This document shows positions 17,174-26,036 of a stretch of 64,000 nt of DNA, one piece after another. Source of the stretch: Brevibacillus ruminantium (GTDB lineage: Bacteria; Bacillota; Bacilli; Brevibacillales; Brevibacillaceae); contig NZ_CP098755.1 of assembly GCF_023746555.1 (NCBI RefSeq), positions 5,295,001-5,359,000 on the forward strand, given 5' to 3'. The position numbers were made by a program, and so were the translations under genes. The stretch's first letter is position 1. Each line of letters opens with the position of its first letter. A model generated the notes under the pieces. It was not told the DNA's origin and did not search any database. It saw only the letters and a list, made by a program, of their open reading frames with translations.

Positions 17174-18094
17174 CTATCTCGTACTTTGCTGGCTAGAGCT
17201 CGCGGATGAGGCGCCTTTGTCCTTCAGGAAGAACATCGCCAGAATGGTCAGTACATAAGGCAGCATCGCGGTAAACTGTGTCGGCAGAGAAAAGCCTTGC
17301 AGACGGATGCTCAGCGCGTCCATCAGTCCAAACAGGAAGCTGGAAGCCAGAATCCCCAGCGGGTGAGACTGTCCCAGCATCATCGCCACCAGTGCGATAA
17401 AGCCGCGGCCCGCCGTCATCCCTTCGGAAAACATGGTGACCTGTCCCAGGGAAAGCTGTGCCCCCGCCATTCCGCACAGCACTCCGCACATGGCTATCGC
17501 CAGCACTTGCAGCCGGGTCACCTTGAGGCCAATGCTGCGCGCAGCGGTGTGGTTCATCCCGACCGCCAAGACCCGGAAGCCGGTCACCGTACGCGTAAAG
17601 AAAAGATGAAGCAAAATGGCAATGAGAAAGGCAAGATAGACAAGCGGCGAGTGGCCGGATAACACCTCTCCCAGCACGGGAACATCACCGATCAGCGGAA
17701 GCTTGAGCTGCGGCAGCCCAGCCATATCCTTATCGTAAAACGCTCCTTTTACATCAAAGACGGCGCGCAGCGCAAACGTCGTCAGACCGAGCGCCAAAAA
17801 GTTGATCGCTACCCCCACGACAATTTCATTGGCTCTCAGGCCAATGGTCATGTAAGCAAACAAGAGCGAGAAAAGCACAGTCACAGCAGCCGCAAACAGC
17901 ACAGCGAGAACCAGGCTTCCTGTAAAATGGTTGCCGACGATCGCCGAAAACGCGCCTACCAAAATCAGTCCTTCCAGACCGACATTGAAGACACCGACTC
18001 GCGAGCAGAGCGCGCCGCCCAGCGCAGCGAGCAAAATCGGCGTCACCATCCGTATCGTGGAACTAACGAGGGACCAATCAAGCAGCTCTCCCAT
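17174..18094 (-). CDS. nupQ: Nucleoside ABC transporter permease, NupQ type
   Basis: This is an inner-membrane permease of the branched-chain/ribose-like family (BPD_transp_2) with about nine predicted helices. Recognisable segments are VGVFNVGLEGLILVGAFSA near the N-terminus and GMTAGRGFIALVAMMLGQSHP near residue 230. It forms the channel with the larger permease encoded upstream, whose end overlaps this gene by 17 bp. In B. subtilis the homologous NupNOPQ imports guanosine. ATG 18094 follows GAGGAGGGAG. Confidence 0.88.
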   Translation of the reverse strand: MGELLDWSLVSSTIRMVTPILLAALGGALCSRVGVFNVGLEGLILVGAFSAIVGNHFTGSLVLAVLFAAAVTVLFSLLFAYMTIGLRANEIVVGVAINFLALGLTTFALRAVFDVKGAFYDKDMAGLPQLKLPLIGDVPVLGEVLSGHSPLVYLAFLIAILLHLFFTRTVTGFRVLAVGMNHTAARSIGLKVTRLQVLAIAMCGVLCGMAGAQLSLGQVTMFSEGMTAGRGFIALVAMMLGQSHPLGILASSFLFGLMDALSIRLQGFSLPTQFTAMLPYVLTILAMFFLKDKGASSASSSQQSTR

Positions 18095-19154
18095 GTTGTG
18101 ACTCCCTCCTCTTGCTCTTGCGATTTTTCCACCAGCTGTACGTAAATTTCGCAGAGATAAACAATATCAATACCGCCTGTATCACACTGGCCAGCTCCAG
18201 CGGCACCTCCGTATTTCGCTCCACACCCATCGCCCCCGTCTGCAGCGCAGCCAGAAGCAGCGAAGTAAAGATCACGCCAATCGGATGAGAATTGGCCAAG
18301 AGCGTAGCCATCAAGCCCGTCCATGCAAAGTTGGGAACCGTCAGCGCTCCTTCTACATAACGGTAATGCGAGCCCAAGACTTCTACTGTGCCGGCAAGAC
18401 CAGCGAGACCGCCGCTCAAAAACATGCTGGTCAGCATCACACGCACTCGGTTAACCCCGCCGTACCGGGAAAAGAACGGATTTTGCCCCAGCATTTTCAC
18501 TTCGTAGCCAAATGCCGTGAACCGGATGACAAAAAAGATCAACAGGGCTGCTGCCAGTGCAAACAGGAAGCCTGCGTGGACACTCATCCCTGGAAATAGC
18601 TTGGGCAGCCAGACGCTTTTCTCCAGCATCGGTGTCTGCGGCATTGCCGCCGAACCGGTTTTATCCTGAAACGGGTCGCTTACCAGGTAGCTGGCAAATA
18701 GGACAGCCACGTAGTTGAGCAGCAGAGAGGATATGAGTAACTGAATCCGAAACTTCGCTTCCAGATAACCGGCAAAAAGCGACCAGAGCCCGCCGGCCAA
18801 TACACCTGTCACCAGTGCGGCAAGCATTTTCACCAAGCCGGGGGCGGGCAGGTAAAGGGCGACCAATGTAGCGCTAATCGCTCCGCACACCATTTGCCCT
18901 TCCGCTCCCAGATTGAACACACCGGCCCGAAAAGCAAGCGAGAGGCCAAGTGCGATCAGCATGATCGGTGTGGCCCGGGCCAACGTCGAGGTGAGGAAGT
19001 AAAAGCTGCCAAAAGCGCCCTTCCACATCTCCTGATAGGTGCCGAGAATCGATTCGCCAACAGCGGCGATGAAAATCGCTCCTGTCAACAAGCCGATGAC
19101 GACAGCCAACAGCGGTTGCACCAGCGACTTAGATAGCTGCTTGATTGCTTCCAT
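18078..19154 (-). CDS. nupP: Nucleoside ABC transporter permease, NupP type
   Basis: This is the larger permease subunit (358 residues) with multiple membrane helices. The family pattern LGLSLAFRAGVFNLGAEGQ is seen near residues 68-86 and LLANSHPIGVIFTSLLLAALQTG near the C-terminus. The start follows CAGGAGG and lies inside the end of nupO (26-bp overlap), so translation of O, P and Q is coupled. Confidence 0.88.
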   Translation of the reverse strand: MEAIKQLSKSLVQPLLAVVIGLLTGAIFIAAVGESILGTYQEMWKGAFGSFYFLTSTLARATPIMLIALGLSLAFRAGVFNLGAEGQMVCGAISATLVALYLPAPGLVKMLAALVTGVLAGGLWSLFAGYLEAKFRIQLLISSLLLNYVAVLFASYLVSDPFQDKTGSAAMPQTPMLEKSVWLPKLFPGMSVHAGFLFALAAALLIFFVIRFTAFGYEVKMLGQNPFFSRYGGVNRVRVMLTSMFLSGGLAGLAGTVEVLGSHYRYVEGALTVPNFAWTGLMATLLANSHPIGVIFTSLLLAALQTGAMGVERNTEVPLELASVIQAVLILFISAKFTYSWWKNRKSKRRESQHGRAA

Positions 19155-20658
19155 GAATGCTTCCTCCTGCCATCAACACGCTGAGTTTCTCTTCGGTCGC
19201 TTCAGAACGCTTCAACTCACCGGCAATTTTTCCTTTGTACATCACCAGAATCCGATCCGACAACGCCAGAATCTCTGTCAATTCTGACGAAACCAGGAGG
19301 ATGCCGTCTCCTGCGTTTCGCTTCTCCAAAAGCGCCTGATGGATGTATTCCATCGCCCCGATGTCGACGCCCCGCGTCGGCTCGGCTGCGATCAAAAGTG
19401 GAGTTTTCTGTCCCAGCTCCCGGGCGACGATCAGCTTTTGCAGATTTCCGCCGGAGAGGTTGCCGGCCAACTCCTTCAAGTGAAGGGAGCCTGTCTTGAT
19501 CGCAAACTGCTCCACCCACTTCTCCACCAGACGGCGAAACGCAGTCCGTTGGATGATTCCGCGTCGATTGTATTCCGGCTTTCGCTGATACCCCATCAGT
19601 GCGTTTTCTTCTACCGACTCCAGTTTGGCCGTCCCCCACAGATACCGGTCTTCGGGGATATGCGCCAATCCCGCCTCGCGAATGGCCGCCACCGACAGAT
19701 CAGTCGTCTCTTTCTCTCCCAAACGGATGCTGCCAGCTGACACGGAGCGCAGTCCGGTGATCGCCTCCAACAGCTCGGATTGTCCGTTGCCCGAAACCCC
19801 GGCAATCCCGACAATCTCCCTGTGGTGGACAGTAAACGACACATCTTCCAGCAGCGTCTGTTTCTCCCGCACGGTCACGCCCTTTACCTGCAGAAGCGGT
19901 CGACCCTCCAAACGTACCCGTTCGCTTAGCTGCTGAAGGTCGCGCCCCACCATCAGACGGGCCAGATCATCTGTATTGGTCTCCTGCCGGGAAACGGTCC
20001 CGGTTACACGTCCGCCTCGCAGCACCGTGATCCGGTCAGCTACCTCCATGACCTCCTGCAGCTTGTGCGTAATCAGAATGACGCTTTTGCCGCTTTCGGC
20101 CAGATGGCGGATCGTTTGCAGCAATTCCTTTACCTCCAGCGGTGTCAGCACGGCTGTAGGTTCGTCCAGCACAATAATGTCGGCCCCCTGGTAAAGCACC
20201 TTGAGAATCTCTACCCGCTGCTGCTCTCCGACTGAACAAGCAGATACCTTCGCATGCTCATCAATCGGAATCCGGTAACGCTCACTCAAAGAGCGGACAG
20301 CCTGGACGGCCTCCTTGCGCTGAAACAGCCCTCTATGCTTTGGTTCGTAGCCGATCACGATATTTTCAGCCACCGTAAAGTCGGCAAACAGCATGAAGTG
20401 CTGGTGGACCATGCCGATCCCCTGCCGAATGGCGTCCTCAGGGCCGCGGAAAGCTACTGCCTTGCCGTTCACCACGATCTCGCCCGAAGTCGGTTGCTCC
20501 ATCCCGTAGAGCATGCGCATTAGCGTCGTTTTTCCTGCCCCGTTTTCCCCGACGATGGCATGGACTTCTCCTTCTTTCAGCGTAAACGAGACGCTGTCAT
20601 TCGCGGTAAAGTCACCATACCGCTTGGTCATGTTCCGCATTTCCAATCGAATCGTCAC
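19129..20658 (-). CDS. nupO: Nucleoside ABC transporter ATPase, NupO type
   Basis: This is a fused double ATPase of 509 residues. The first cassette has Walker [12 protein letters not shown], and Walker [12 protein letters not shown]. The second has a degenerate Walker [14 protein letters not shown], with the signature [15 protein letters not shown] and AAEPTRGVD, as in other ribose/BMP-type ATPases where one site is catalytic. The GTG start at 20658 follows AAGGAGGGGG. It is separated from nupN by 89 bp that hold a strong stem-loop. Confidence 0.92.
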   Translation of the reverse strand: MTIRLEMRNMTKRYGDFTANDSVSFTLKEGEVHAIVGENGAGKTTLMRMLYGMEQPTSGEIVVNGKAVAFRGPEDAIRQGIGMVHQHFMLFADFTVAENIVIGYEPKHRGLFQRKEAVQAVRSLSERYRIPIDEHAKVSACSVGEQQRVEILKVLYQGADIIVLDEPTAVLTPLEVKELLQTIRHLAESGKSVILITHKLQEVMEVADRITVLRGGRVTGTVSRQETNTDDLARLMVGRDLQQLSERVRLEGRPLLQVKGVTVREKQTLLEDVSFTVHHREIVGIAGVSGNGQSELLEAITGLRSVSAGSIRLGEKETTDLSVAAIREAGLAHIPEDRYLWGTAKLESVEENALMGYQRKPEYNRRGIIQRTAFRRLVEKWVEQFAIKTGSLHLKELAGNLSGGNLQKLIVARELGQKTPLLIAAEPTRGVDIGAMEYIHQALLEKRNAGDGILLVSSELTEILALSDRILVMYKGKIAGELKRSEATEEKLSVLMAGGSIHGSNQAAI

Positions 20659-20697
20659 AGGCTTCCCCCTCCTTTGCTCGTCTCCTCGGCAGAATAG

Positions 20698-20729
20698 GGA
20701 AACCGACTACTGGCATGTAGTCGGTTTCC
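20698..20729 (-). promoter_or_regulatory. Stem-loop between nupN and nupO
   Basis: A perfect 13-bp stem (GGAAACCGACTAC and its complement) with a 6-base loop lies just after the nupN stop. No T tract follows on the minus strand, so it is more likely an mRNA-stabilising or processing hairpin than a full terminator. Such structures often raise binding-protein levels over membrane subunits. Confidence 0.6.
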
Positions 20730-20747
20730 GTTTATCAACTGCTTCCC

Positions 20748-21779
20748 TTATTGCTTCAACGGGTCGGTTACTGTGCGCGTACCGGCCACGATCTCATCTT
20801 TGATCGCTTTTACCTTGTTCACGATCTCTTCACCAATAAACGGATTCAGCGGAGTCGGGCTGTCGTGCGTCACATAGGTCAGTCCCACACCGTTTTCTTT
20901 CAATCCATAGGCGACAACGCCAGGCTGCAGAGTTCCATCCACAAAAGCCTTCACTGTCTCATACACTGCAGAGTCAGTCCCTTTCAGCTGCGAAAGAACG
21001 ATATGCTCCGGATCGATGTTGGTACGATCTACGTCCTGACCGGATGTGTAAAAGCCTTTTTCTTTGGCAGCTTCAAACACACCGAGATCGCCAACTGCTG
21101 CTGCGCCATAGATGAAGTCTGCGCCCTTCGATGCTTGCAGGAGAGCCAATTCTTTCGCTTTTGCCGGGTCGCTGAAGCTGCCGACATAGTTGATTTGCAC
21201 TTCTGCATTCGGATTGGTTGCTTTCAGCCCTTCCTGAAAACCGCCTGTCCATTTTTTCAGGATCGGAATATCCATGGCGGCGACGATGCCGACCTTGTTC
21301 GTTTTGGTTGCCAGTCCTGCTGCTGCTCCTACCAGATAGGCAGCTTCCTGTTCGCGGAACATGACGCTCCGGACATTGGGCAGATCCACTTGTGTATCAA
21401 TGATCGCAAAGCTGCGGTCAGGGTTTTCAGTCGCCACCTTTTTCAGTGCATCTTCTGCTTCAAAGGAAGAGGTGATAATCAAGTCGTATTTTTCCGCCAC
21501 AGCCACTCGGATATTTTCTTCAATGGCTCCGTGGTCCGTGGATTCGATTGTCTTGACGTCTACCCCGAATTCTTGCGCCGCTTTTTTCGCACCGTCATCC
21601 ATCTGCTGGAAAAACGGGTTGACGCCAATTTTTTCGGGAAGCACCAGGGCGATGCGTTTTTTCGGAGCATCTTGTCCGCCTGCCTGGGCTTGTCCTTTGT
21701 CATCGGTGGCGGTTCCGCCTGTCCCGCATCCGGCTGCCAGCACAGCAAATGTCGTCAATGCCAGTAATAACTTTTTCAT
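20748..21779 (-). CDS. nupN: BMP/PnrA-family nucleoside-binding lipoprotein, NupN type
   Basis: This is the extracellular binding lipoprotein of the importer. The signal ends LAAGC, with the lipid Cys near residue 18. The mature part has the BMP fold (RIALVLPEKIGVNPFFQQMDDGAKKAA, GVDVKTIES and GADFIYGAAAVGDLGVFEAAKE). BMP proteins bind purine nucleosides such as inosine, guanosine or adenosine. ATG 21779 follows TAGGAGAG; the frame is open to a TTG at 21800 but that region contains the ribosome-binding site. The gene has its own PurBox-overlapped promoter and lies downstream of a SAM-I riboswitch. Confidence 0.9.
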   Translation of the reverse strand: MKKLLLALTTFAVLAAGCGTGGTATDDKGQAQAGGQDAPKKRIALVLPEKIGVNPFFQQMDDGAKKAAQEFGVDVKTIESTDHGAIEENIRVAVAEKYDLIITSSFEAEDALKKVATENPDRSFAIIDTQVDLPNVRSVMFREQEAAYLVGAAAGLATKTNKVGIVAAMDIPILKKWTGGFQEGLKATNPNAEVQINYVGSFSDPAKAKELALLQASKGADFIYGAAAVGDLGVFEAAKEKGFYTSGQDVDRTNIDPEHIVLSQLKGTDSAVYETVKAFVDGTLQPGVVAYGLKENGVGLTYVTHDSPTPLNPFIGEEIVNKVKAIKDEIVAGTRTVTDPLKQ

Positions 21780-21868
21780 GATGTCTACTCTCCTATCCAA
21801 ACACCTTCGTATTTTTTATGTCTCTTGAAAGAATATTGCGGTTCACACTGGTTGAAATATTTTCAAAT

Positions 21869-21907
21869 CCGAACATTATTATATATTTTATAAATAATGT
21901 TCGTCAA
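21869..21907 (-). promoter_or_regulatory. nupN promoter overlapped by paired PurBoxes
   Basis: The minus strand carries TTGACG (21902-21907), an 18-bp spacer and TATAAT (21878-21883). The same segment holds two inverted PurR half-sites, CCGAAC at 21869-21874 and GTTCG at 21899-21903. The 24 bases between the CGAAC cores are what two facing PurBoxes with a 16-17-base gap would give. Repression by PurR when PRPP is low is therefore expected. Confidence 0.75.
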
Positions 21908-21921
21908 TACCTCCTCTCAAC

Positions 21922-21948
21922 AAAAAAACTCTTCCCGGAGGAAGAGTT
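21922..21948 (-). terminator. SAM riboswitch terminator
   Basis: The minus strand carries AACTCTTCC, a three-base loop, GGGAAGAGTT and a T run. The 5' arm can instead pair with GAGGAAGAGG at the 3' end of the aptamer, giving the antiterminator of an OFF switch. Confidence 0.9.
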
Positions 21949-21970
21949 GGCTGTATATCGCGAACCTCTT

Positions 21971-22089
21971 CCTCATCTGTCAAAACCCTGTGGGTTCTGC
22001 AGGAATTGGCACCTTTCTGTACAGGAAACAATCCTGTACATTGGTTGCCGGGCTTCATCGGGCCAGTCCCTCCGCCGCTCTTGATAAGG
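21971..22089 (-). promoter_or_regulatory. SAM-I (S-box) riboswitch aptamer
   Basis: Read on the minus strand the element starts CCTTATCAAGAG, continues GGAGGGACTGGCCC, GATGAAGCCCGGCAACC, a variable hairpin, then AAGGTGCCAATTCCTGCAG and closes with GATGAGG. These are the conserved S-box blocks in order, with P1 formed by CCTTATC and GATGAGG. With SAM bound, P1 forms and the downstream terminator folds. The next gene on this strand is nupN, 190 bases further on, with another promoter in between. Confidence 0.95.
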
Positions 22090-22122
22090 TAAGGTGAAAC
22101 TATTTAATTAGATGCTGAACTT

Positions 22123-22150
22123 ATTCTAGCAGAACGAAAGGAAAAAGCAA
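22123..22150 (-). promoter_or_regulatory. Promoter of the SAM riboswitch transcript
   Basis: The minus strand carries TTGCTT (22145-22150), 16 bases, then TAGAAT (22123-22128), a SigA-type pair placing the RNA start about 27 bases before the aptamer. Confidence 0.6.
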
Positions 22151-22173
22151 TTCTTTTTTCGCAATTGAAACAA

Positions 22174-23652
22174 TTAGGATTGTCGCTGAAAGGATTGCTT
22201 CAGCTTCAGGGACAATGCATTCAGTTCGCCAATTTCCTCTGTGATCTCCCGCATTTTTTGATGCTGGTTCTCCGCTGTGGCAAACAATTCCTCCAGATTG
22301 GCAACCGATTCCTCGGTGACAGCCGTAATCGTAGACATCTCTGCAGCTACTTCTCCGGAACGGAGCTTTACCTGATCCATGCTGGTGCGGACATGTTCGA
22401 CCGCCTCCAGGAAAGACTCCATTCCTGCACGCACTGTCTCGATGGATGCCACGGTTTCCACTGCCAGCTCCTGTCCTTTTGCCACGGATGTTTCCCCGGT
22501 GCTCATGTGTTTCACAGCGTTTTCGCTCTCTTGGTGCAAGGATTGCAGGATCTCGGCAATTTCCTGCGTTGCTGTCGCACTTTGCTCGGCCAGCTTTCGC
22601 ACTTCATCCGCTACGACAGCGAAGCCTCTTCCGTGCTCGCCTGCACGGGCTGACTCAATCGCGGCGTTCAAGGCAAGCAGGTTGGTCTGGGTCGCAATCT
22701 GATTAATCGTTTGGACGATTTCCTCCACCCGATTGGCCTGCCGGTTCAATTCCCGAATGGTAGAGGAGGCAACCGTAACAGCCCCTACGATTTGCTCCAT
22801 CTGCCGTGACAGCTCCGTCATCATGCTGATGCTCTCAGCCAGACGGCGACTGTTTTGATCGGCTTCTACCTTCATCACGTTCGCTTGCTGGTTCACCGTC
22901 ACGATTTCCTGATCGATAGACTGTACCTCTTCCTCAATTTTCACCGTGGAGTTAGCCTGAGACTCCATCCCTGTCGCTACTTCTTTAAAGGCGATCATCA
23001 TGTCATCTGTATTGCGCTTGGTTGTCTCAGCGTGTTCGTGGACATGCTCGGTAGTGCGTTCCACCTGCTCTGTGACCAGCTTGATATCGCGCAGCAATTC
23101 AACCAGTCGAAGTTCTTTTTCTTCGGCTTCCTGTCTCGCCCGATTTGCGATGGAAAGGGTTGCTTGTCCAGCCAGACAGAGATACGTCAGCCCAGCAATC
23201 ATCAAAATGAAAGCGACGATGCGCAAAAGCAGATTGACCTCGGTAACCACACCGTCAAACAACTGGTAATAACCGGTGTAAAATCCAACGAGAGTTGCCA
23301 CAATTTGCGCAATTCCTGCGGTTACGATCAGCTTCCAGTCCAGGTAGGCTGCCAGAAAACCGAGGACAATAAAGGCCAGGAAAGAGATCTCCTGAAAGGA
23401 AGTAAAGTGGTCAAAGGCGATAGAGTAATAAAGCAGTCCCGTCCCCACCAGATAGCGAATGATGTAGCTGTCTTTCCGAATAAAATAAAACGGGGAAACG
23501 ATCAGCGTTACCAACAATCCCAGGGAAGTGATTTGCCAAAAATTCACGTCCATCTGGTACGCGATCCAACCCGCAACCCAAAGATGATTCCAAAGAATAA
23601 AGATCATGAAGCCTTCCTTGTCTGTCAAGGTGTTGCGAACCAACCGAATCAT
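22174..23652 (-). CDS. Methyl-accepting chemotaxis protein with multi-helix membrane domain
   Basis: This is a chemoreceptor of about 492 residues without an extracellular ligand domain. The first 160 residues form roughly six closely spaced membrane helices joined by short loops, followed directly by a coiled-coil signalling domain with the hairpin tip [24 protein letters not shown]. No HAMP domain is evident. Such receptors are thought to sense membrane state, energy or a membrane-soluble signal. ATG 23652 follows GAGGGGG; the in-frame upstream start at 23676 lacks a site. Its 3' end lies just outside the SAM riboswitch promoter. Confidence 0.88.
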   Translation of the reverse strand: MIRLVRNTLTDKEGFMIFILWNHLWVAGWIAYQMDVNFWQITSLGLLVTLIVSPFYFIRKDSYIIRYLVGTGLLYYSIAFDHFTSFQEISFLAFIVLGFLAAYLDWKLIVTAGIAQIVATLVGFYTGYYQLFDGVVTEVNLLLRIVAFILMIAGLTYLCLAGQATLSIANRARQEAEEKELRLVELLRDIKLVTEQVERTTEHVHEHAETTKRNTDDMMIAFKEVATGMESQANSTVKIEEEVQSIDQEIVTVNQQANVMKVEADQNSRRLAESISMMTELSRQMEQIVGAVTVASSTIRELNRQANRVEEIVQTINQIATQTNLLALNAAIESARAGEHGRGFAVVADEVRKLAEQSATATQEIAEILQSLHQESENAVKHMSTGETSVAKGQELAVETVASIETVRAGMESFLEAVEHVRTSMDQVKLRSGEVAAEMSTITAVTEESVANLEELFATAENQHQKMREITEEIGELNALSLKLKQSFQRQS

Positions 23653-23789
23653 ATGTACCCCCTCATTGCCTGTCATACTGGAGAATTGTTCCTATAATGA
23701 TTATAGACCGAGATAAGTCCCAACGACTACGTATAATGTAAAAATGTGTGAAAAAAGTTCTACTGACCATTTTCTCTGCCTGGGCATAG

Positions 23790-24016
23790 GCTGATGGTGA
23801 TCTCAAAGGATACCATCCGGGAAAGGGGCGGGAGCTCTGACAGCCGATGTCCAGACAGGGAAGATATTCCCGCTGCGCGAGCTTTTCAAACCTGGAAGTG
23901 ACTTTGTCCATGTCCTGTCCAATAAGATCAGGCTGCAAATCAAGGAGCGCCAGATTCCAACTCTTGGCGCTCGGAATCATGGCGACCAACGCTTAGCGAG
24001 TGCAGAGCGATATTGA
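23790..24016 (+). pseudogene. RsiV/DUF3298-like fragment, frameshifted
   Basis: On the plus strand a frame reads ALTADVQTGKIFPLRELF, then KPGSDFVHVLSNKIRLQIKE and ends at TGA 24014-24016. This resembles the DUF3298/RsiV extracytoplasmic domain (lTxDlkTGkxyxLxDLFkpgsdY). A matching upstream piece, YHPGKG, is in another frame, so a one-base shift lies near 23830. Stops precede both pieces and no start or membrane anchor is visible. A perfect 8-bp stem (GAGCGCCA/TGGCGCTC) lies within it at 23945-23972. Confidence 0.5.
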
Positions 24017-24054
24017 AAAGCGACAGTTTCTCCCTGTTTGTTTGAGAGAGAAAG

Positions 24055-24102
24055 AAAAAAGAGGCGACCCCGTCAAAGCCGACAGGAGACAACCTCTTTT
24101 TT
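24055..24102 (-). terminator. Terminator after the COG2509 flavoprotein gene
   Basis: The arms AAAAAAGAGG and CCTCTTTTTT flank further internal pairing (GTC/GAC around GGCTTT). The hairpin follows the flavoprotein gene on the minus strand. Confidence 0.75.
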
Positions 24103-24140
24103 ACGTTGTTATGAACCGGTCGTTCGCCAGGACCGCTCGA

Positions 24141-25592
24141 TTACAAAGACTTTTTCAGGATATTGCGGGCAATCCATACGCCTGCTGCACCAGCCTGCGC
24201 AAGACCGCGAGTAATTCCGGCGCCGTCACCGCCGCAGTACAGCCCCTTGACCTCCGTCTCAAACTCCTCCGTCAGCTTCGGACGAGCGGAATAAAATTTC
24301 GCCTCCACCCCATAGAATAGGGTGTGTTCGGAAGCAATCCCTGGCGTTACTTTGTCCAGTGCTTCCACCATCTCGATCAGACTCTTCATCGTATTGTAAG
24401 GCAAAACCAGTCCGAGGTCCCCCGGTACCGCTTCCTTCAAGGTCGGCTCCAAAAACCCCTCGCGGATACGCGACGCTGTGGAACGGCGGCCGCGCAGGAT
24501 GTCACCGTATTTCTGAACGATCACACCGCCATTGGACAGATCATTGGCGCGTTTGCAGATTTCACGCGCATACTCATTCGGTTTGTCGAACGGCTCCGTA
24601 AATTTATGCGAGACAAGCAGCGCAAAGTTGGTATTCTGTGACCCGAGTGCCGGATCTTTGAACGCATGACCATTGGCCGCCATGACCCCGCTGTGGTTCT
24701 CGACTACAACGTGACCGGACGGATTGCTGCAGAAGGTGCGTACTCGCGTGCCCACCGAAGTGTTGTAGATAAATTTCCCTTCGTACAGATGTTCATTGAT
24801 CTCTCGCATGACCACATCTGACGTCTCGACGCGCACGCCGACGTCCACCTGATTGTTGTACATTTTCAGCCGGCGCTTTTTCAAAATCCCGGTTAACCAG
24901 GCCGAACCGTCGCGTCCGGGTCCGATCATCACGTAATCACTCTGATACTCTTCGCCGTTTTTCAATACGACGCCTTGTACGCGGTGTCCGTCCTCACCTT
25001 TTACCGTCAGGATGTCCTCTACCTCTGTTTTGAACAGCATGTCGATTCGTTCTTTCAGATATTCATAGATGGATTTCAGAATCTCCAGGTTTTGCTCCGT
25101 ACCCAGGTGACGAACTTCTGCCCGCAGGAGCTTCAACCCGGCTGCATAGCCGCGCTGCTCAATGCTTTTGATCGTCTCCGTCGTCGGGTCTGTAATCGTG
25201 GTGGTAGCCCCGTGCTTCAGGTTGATTTGATCCACGTATTTGATCAGGTCAAGCACTTGGGATGGAGACAGATAATCCGTCATCCAGCCGCCAAATTCGG
25301 TGGTGATGTTAAATTTCCCGTCGCTGTATGCACCAGCTCCGCCAAAACCGGCTGTAATCGAGCAAGCAGGCAAGCATCCGGCAAACTCCTTCTTTCCGGC
25401 TGCCGGCGGGCACAGCTTGATCTTCTCCTCTAAAATCGGGCATCTGCGGGAATAAATATCATGGCCTTTATCAATCAACAATACCTTCGCTTGCGGCGCT
25501 TTCAGCGTAAGCTCGTAAGCTGCAAAAATACCTGCGGGACCTGCGCCTACGATAATCACATCATACTTATTGTTTTTCATCATATTATTCAC
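24141..25592 (-). CDS. NAD(P)/FAD-dependent dehydrogenase of the COG2509 type
   Basis: This is a cytoplasmic flavoprotein of about 483 residues. The FAD-binding Rossmann motif VIIVGAGPAGIFAAYEL lies near the N-terminus, and a second nucleotide-contact segment, GLYCGGDGAGITRGLAQAG, near the C-terminus. A cysteine cluster (RRCPILEEKIKLCPP and GCLPACSITAGFGG) follows the FAD motif. The reaction is not established for this family. The best start is GTG 25592, eight bases after AGGAGG; an ATG at 25598 is too close to the site. A guanine-type riboswitch and a strong promoter lie immediately upstream, tying expression to the guanine pool. Confidence 0.88.
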   Translation of the reverse strand: MNNMMKNNKYDVIIVGAGPAGIFAAYELTLKAPQAKVLLIDKGHDIYSRRCPILEEKIKLCPPAAGKKEFAGCLPACSITAGFGGAGAYSDGKFNITTEFGGWMTDYLSPSQVLDLIKYVDQINLKHGATTTITDPTTETIKSIEQRGYAAGLKLLRAEVRHLGTEQNLEILKSIYEYLKERIDMLFKTEVEDILTVKGEDGHRVQGVVLKNGEEYQSDYVMIGPGRDGSAWLTGILKKRRLKMYNNQVDVGVRVETSDVVMREINEHLYEGKFIYNTSVGTRVRTFCSNPSGHVVVENHSGVMAANGHAFKDPALGSQNTNFALLVSHKFTEPFDKPNEYAREICKRANDLSNGGVIVQKYGDILRGRRSTASRIREGFLEPTLKEAVPGDLGLVLPYNTMKSLIEMVEALDKVTPGIASEHTLFYGVEAKFYSARPKLTEEFETEVKGLYCGGDGAGITRGLAQAGAAGVWIARNILKKSL

Positions 25593-25612
25593 GTTCATAT
25601 CCTCCTCGCAAT

Positions 25613-25665
25613 AAAAAATCCTAACAAGCGAACGGGTATAGCGGGACACCCATTCGTAGTCAGGA
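25613..25665 (-). terminator. Riboswitch expression platform: terminator overlapping aptamer strands
   Basis: On the minus strand TCCTGAC pairs with GTTAGGA (one G-U), and inside it CGAATGGGT pairs with ACCCGTTCG, directly followed by six T and then the AGGAGG of the flavoprotein gene. The left arms are the 3' strands of aptamer helices P3 and P1, so the folded aptamer and this terminator exclude each other. This predicts that ligand binding turns the gene ON. Confidence 0.75.
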
Positions 25666-25718
25666 ATTTACGGTTCCTTGTAGAGACCCTCAAACCTTAT
25701 TTCTGAGGATATACGAAT
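25652..25718 (-). promoter_or_regulatory. Purine riboswitch aptamer, guanine type
   Basis: Read on the minus strand: P1 ATTCGTA/TACGAAT; P2 CCTCAGA/TTTGAGG with loop AATAAGG; junction GTCTCTAC; P3 AGGAA/TTCCT with the canonical loop CCGTAAA; then GACTAC. The core uridines equivalent to U22, U47 and U51 are present, and the specificity base (position 74 in xpt numbering) is C, indicating guanine or hypoxanthine rather than adenine. Confidence 0.93.
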
Positions 25719-25768
25719 TGTTTTCGTTTGCTCTGTTTTGTTGAGTACAGCATTTCACAACAATTTGG

Positions 25769-25797
25769 ATGATAACGCAAAAATAGGACCTTGTCAA
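25769..25797 (-). promoter_or_regulatory. Promoter of the guanine riboswitch transcript
   Basis: The minus strand carries a perfect TTGACA (25792-25797), 17 bases, then TATCAT (25769-25774). The RNA start would lie about 45 bases before the aptamer. Confidence 0.8.
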
Positions 25798-25871
25798 TCA
25801 ATTGGATAATTTTTATTCGCCTTTTGTTACATTACGTTAATATAAACCCCGAAATATTAATATTTTATACA

Positions 25872-26036
25872 CAAAACACGAACATTAATCCGAACTATCG
25901 TGTCTAAGAAGGTCACACTCCCAATTTTGCCAAGATCAGCCTCGGTCAGTGAGCCGGTAAGCTGTGCGAACATTTTCGGTGACTATACTGCGTCTCTGAA
26001 GGTCGCATCGTAAATGTAGTGACCACCTACCGGGGC
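25872..26036 (-). pseudogene. Possible leucine-rich-repeat protein remnant
   Basis: On the minus strand one frame reads YIYDATFRDAV, a TAG, then MFAQLTGSLTEADLGKIGSV and TFLD. This resembles the repeat-capping segment of Firmicute LRR surface proteins (LTEADLxKLTSLD). No start, signal or further repeats are visible, so it is at best a short degraded piece in the intergenic region between the riboswitch promoter and osmC. Confidence 0.3.

Noticed and set aside
25875-25896. Two CGAAC PurBox-like half-sites upstream of the guanine riboswitch promoter
   Set aside because: They are in the same orientation and 12 bases apart, not facing with a 24-base core gap, so a PurR operator is not supported; they are also about 80 bases from the promoter.
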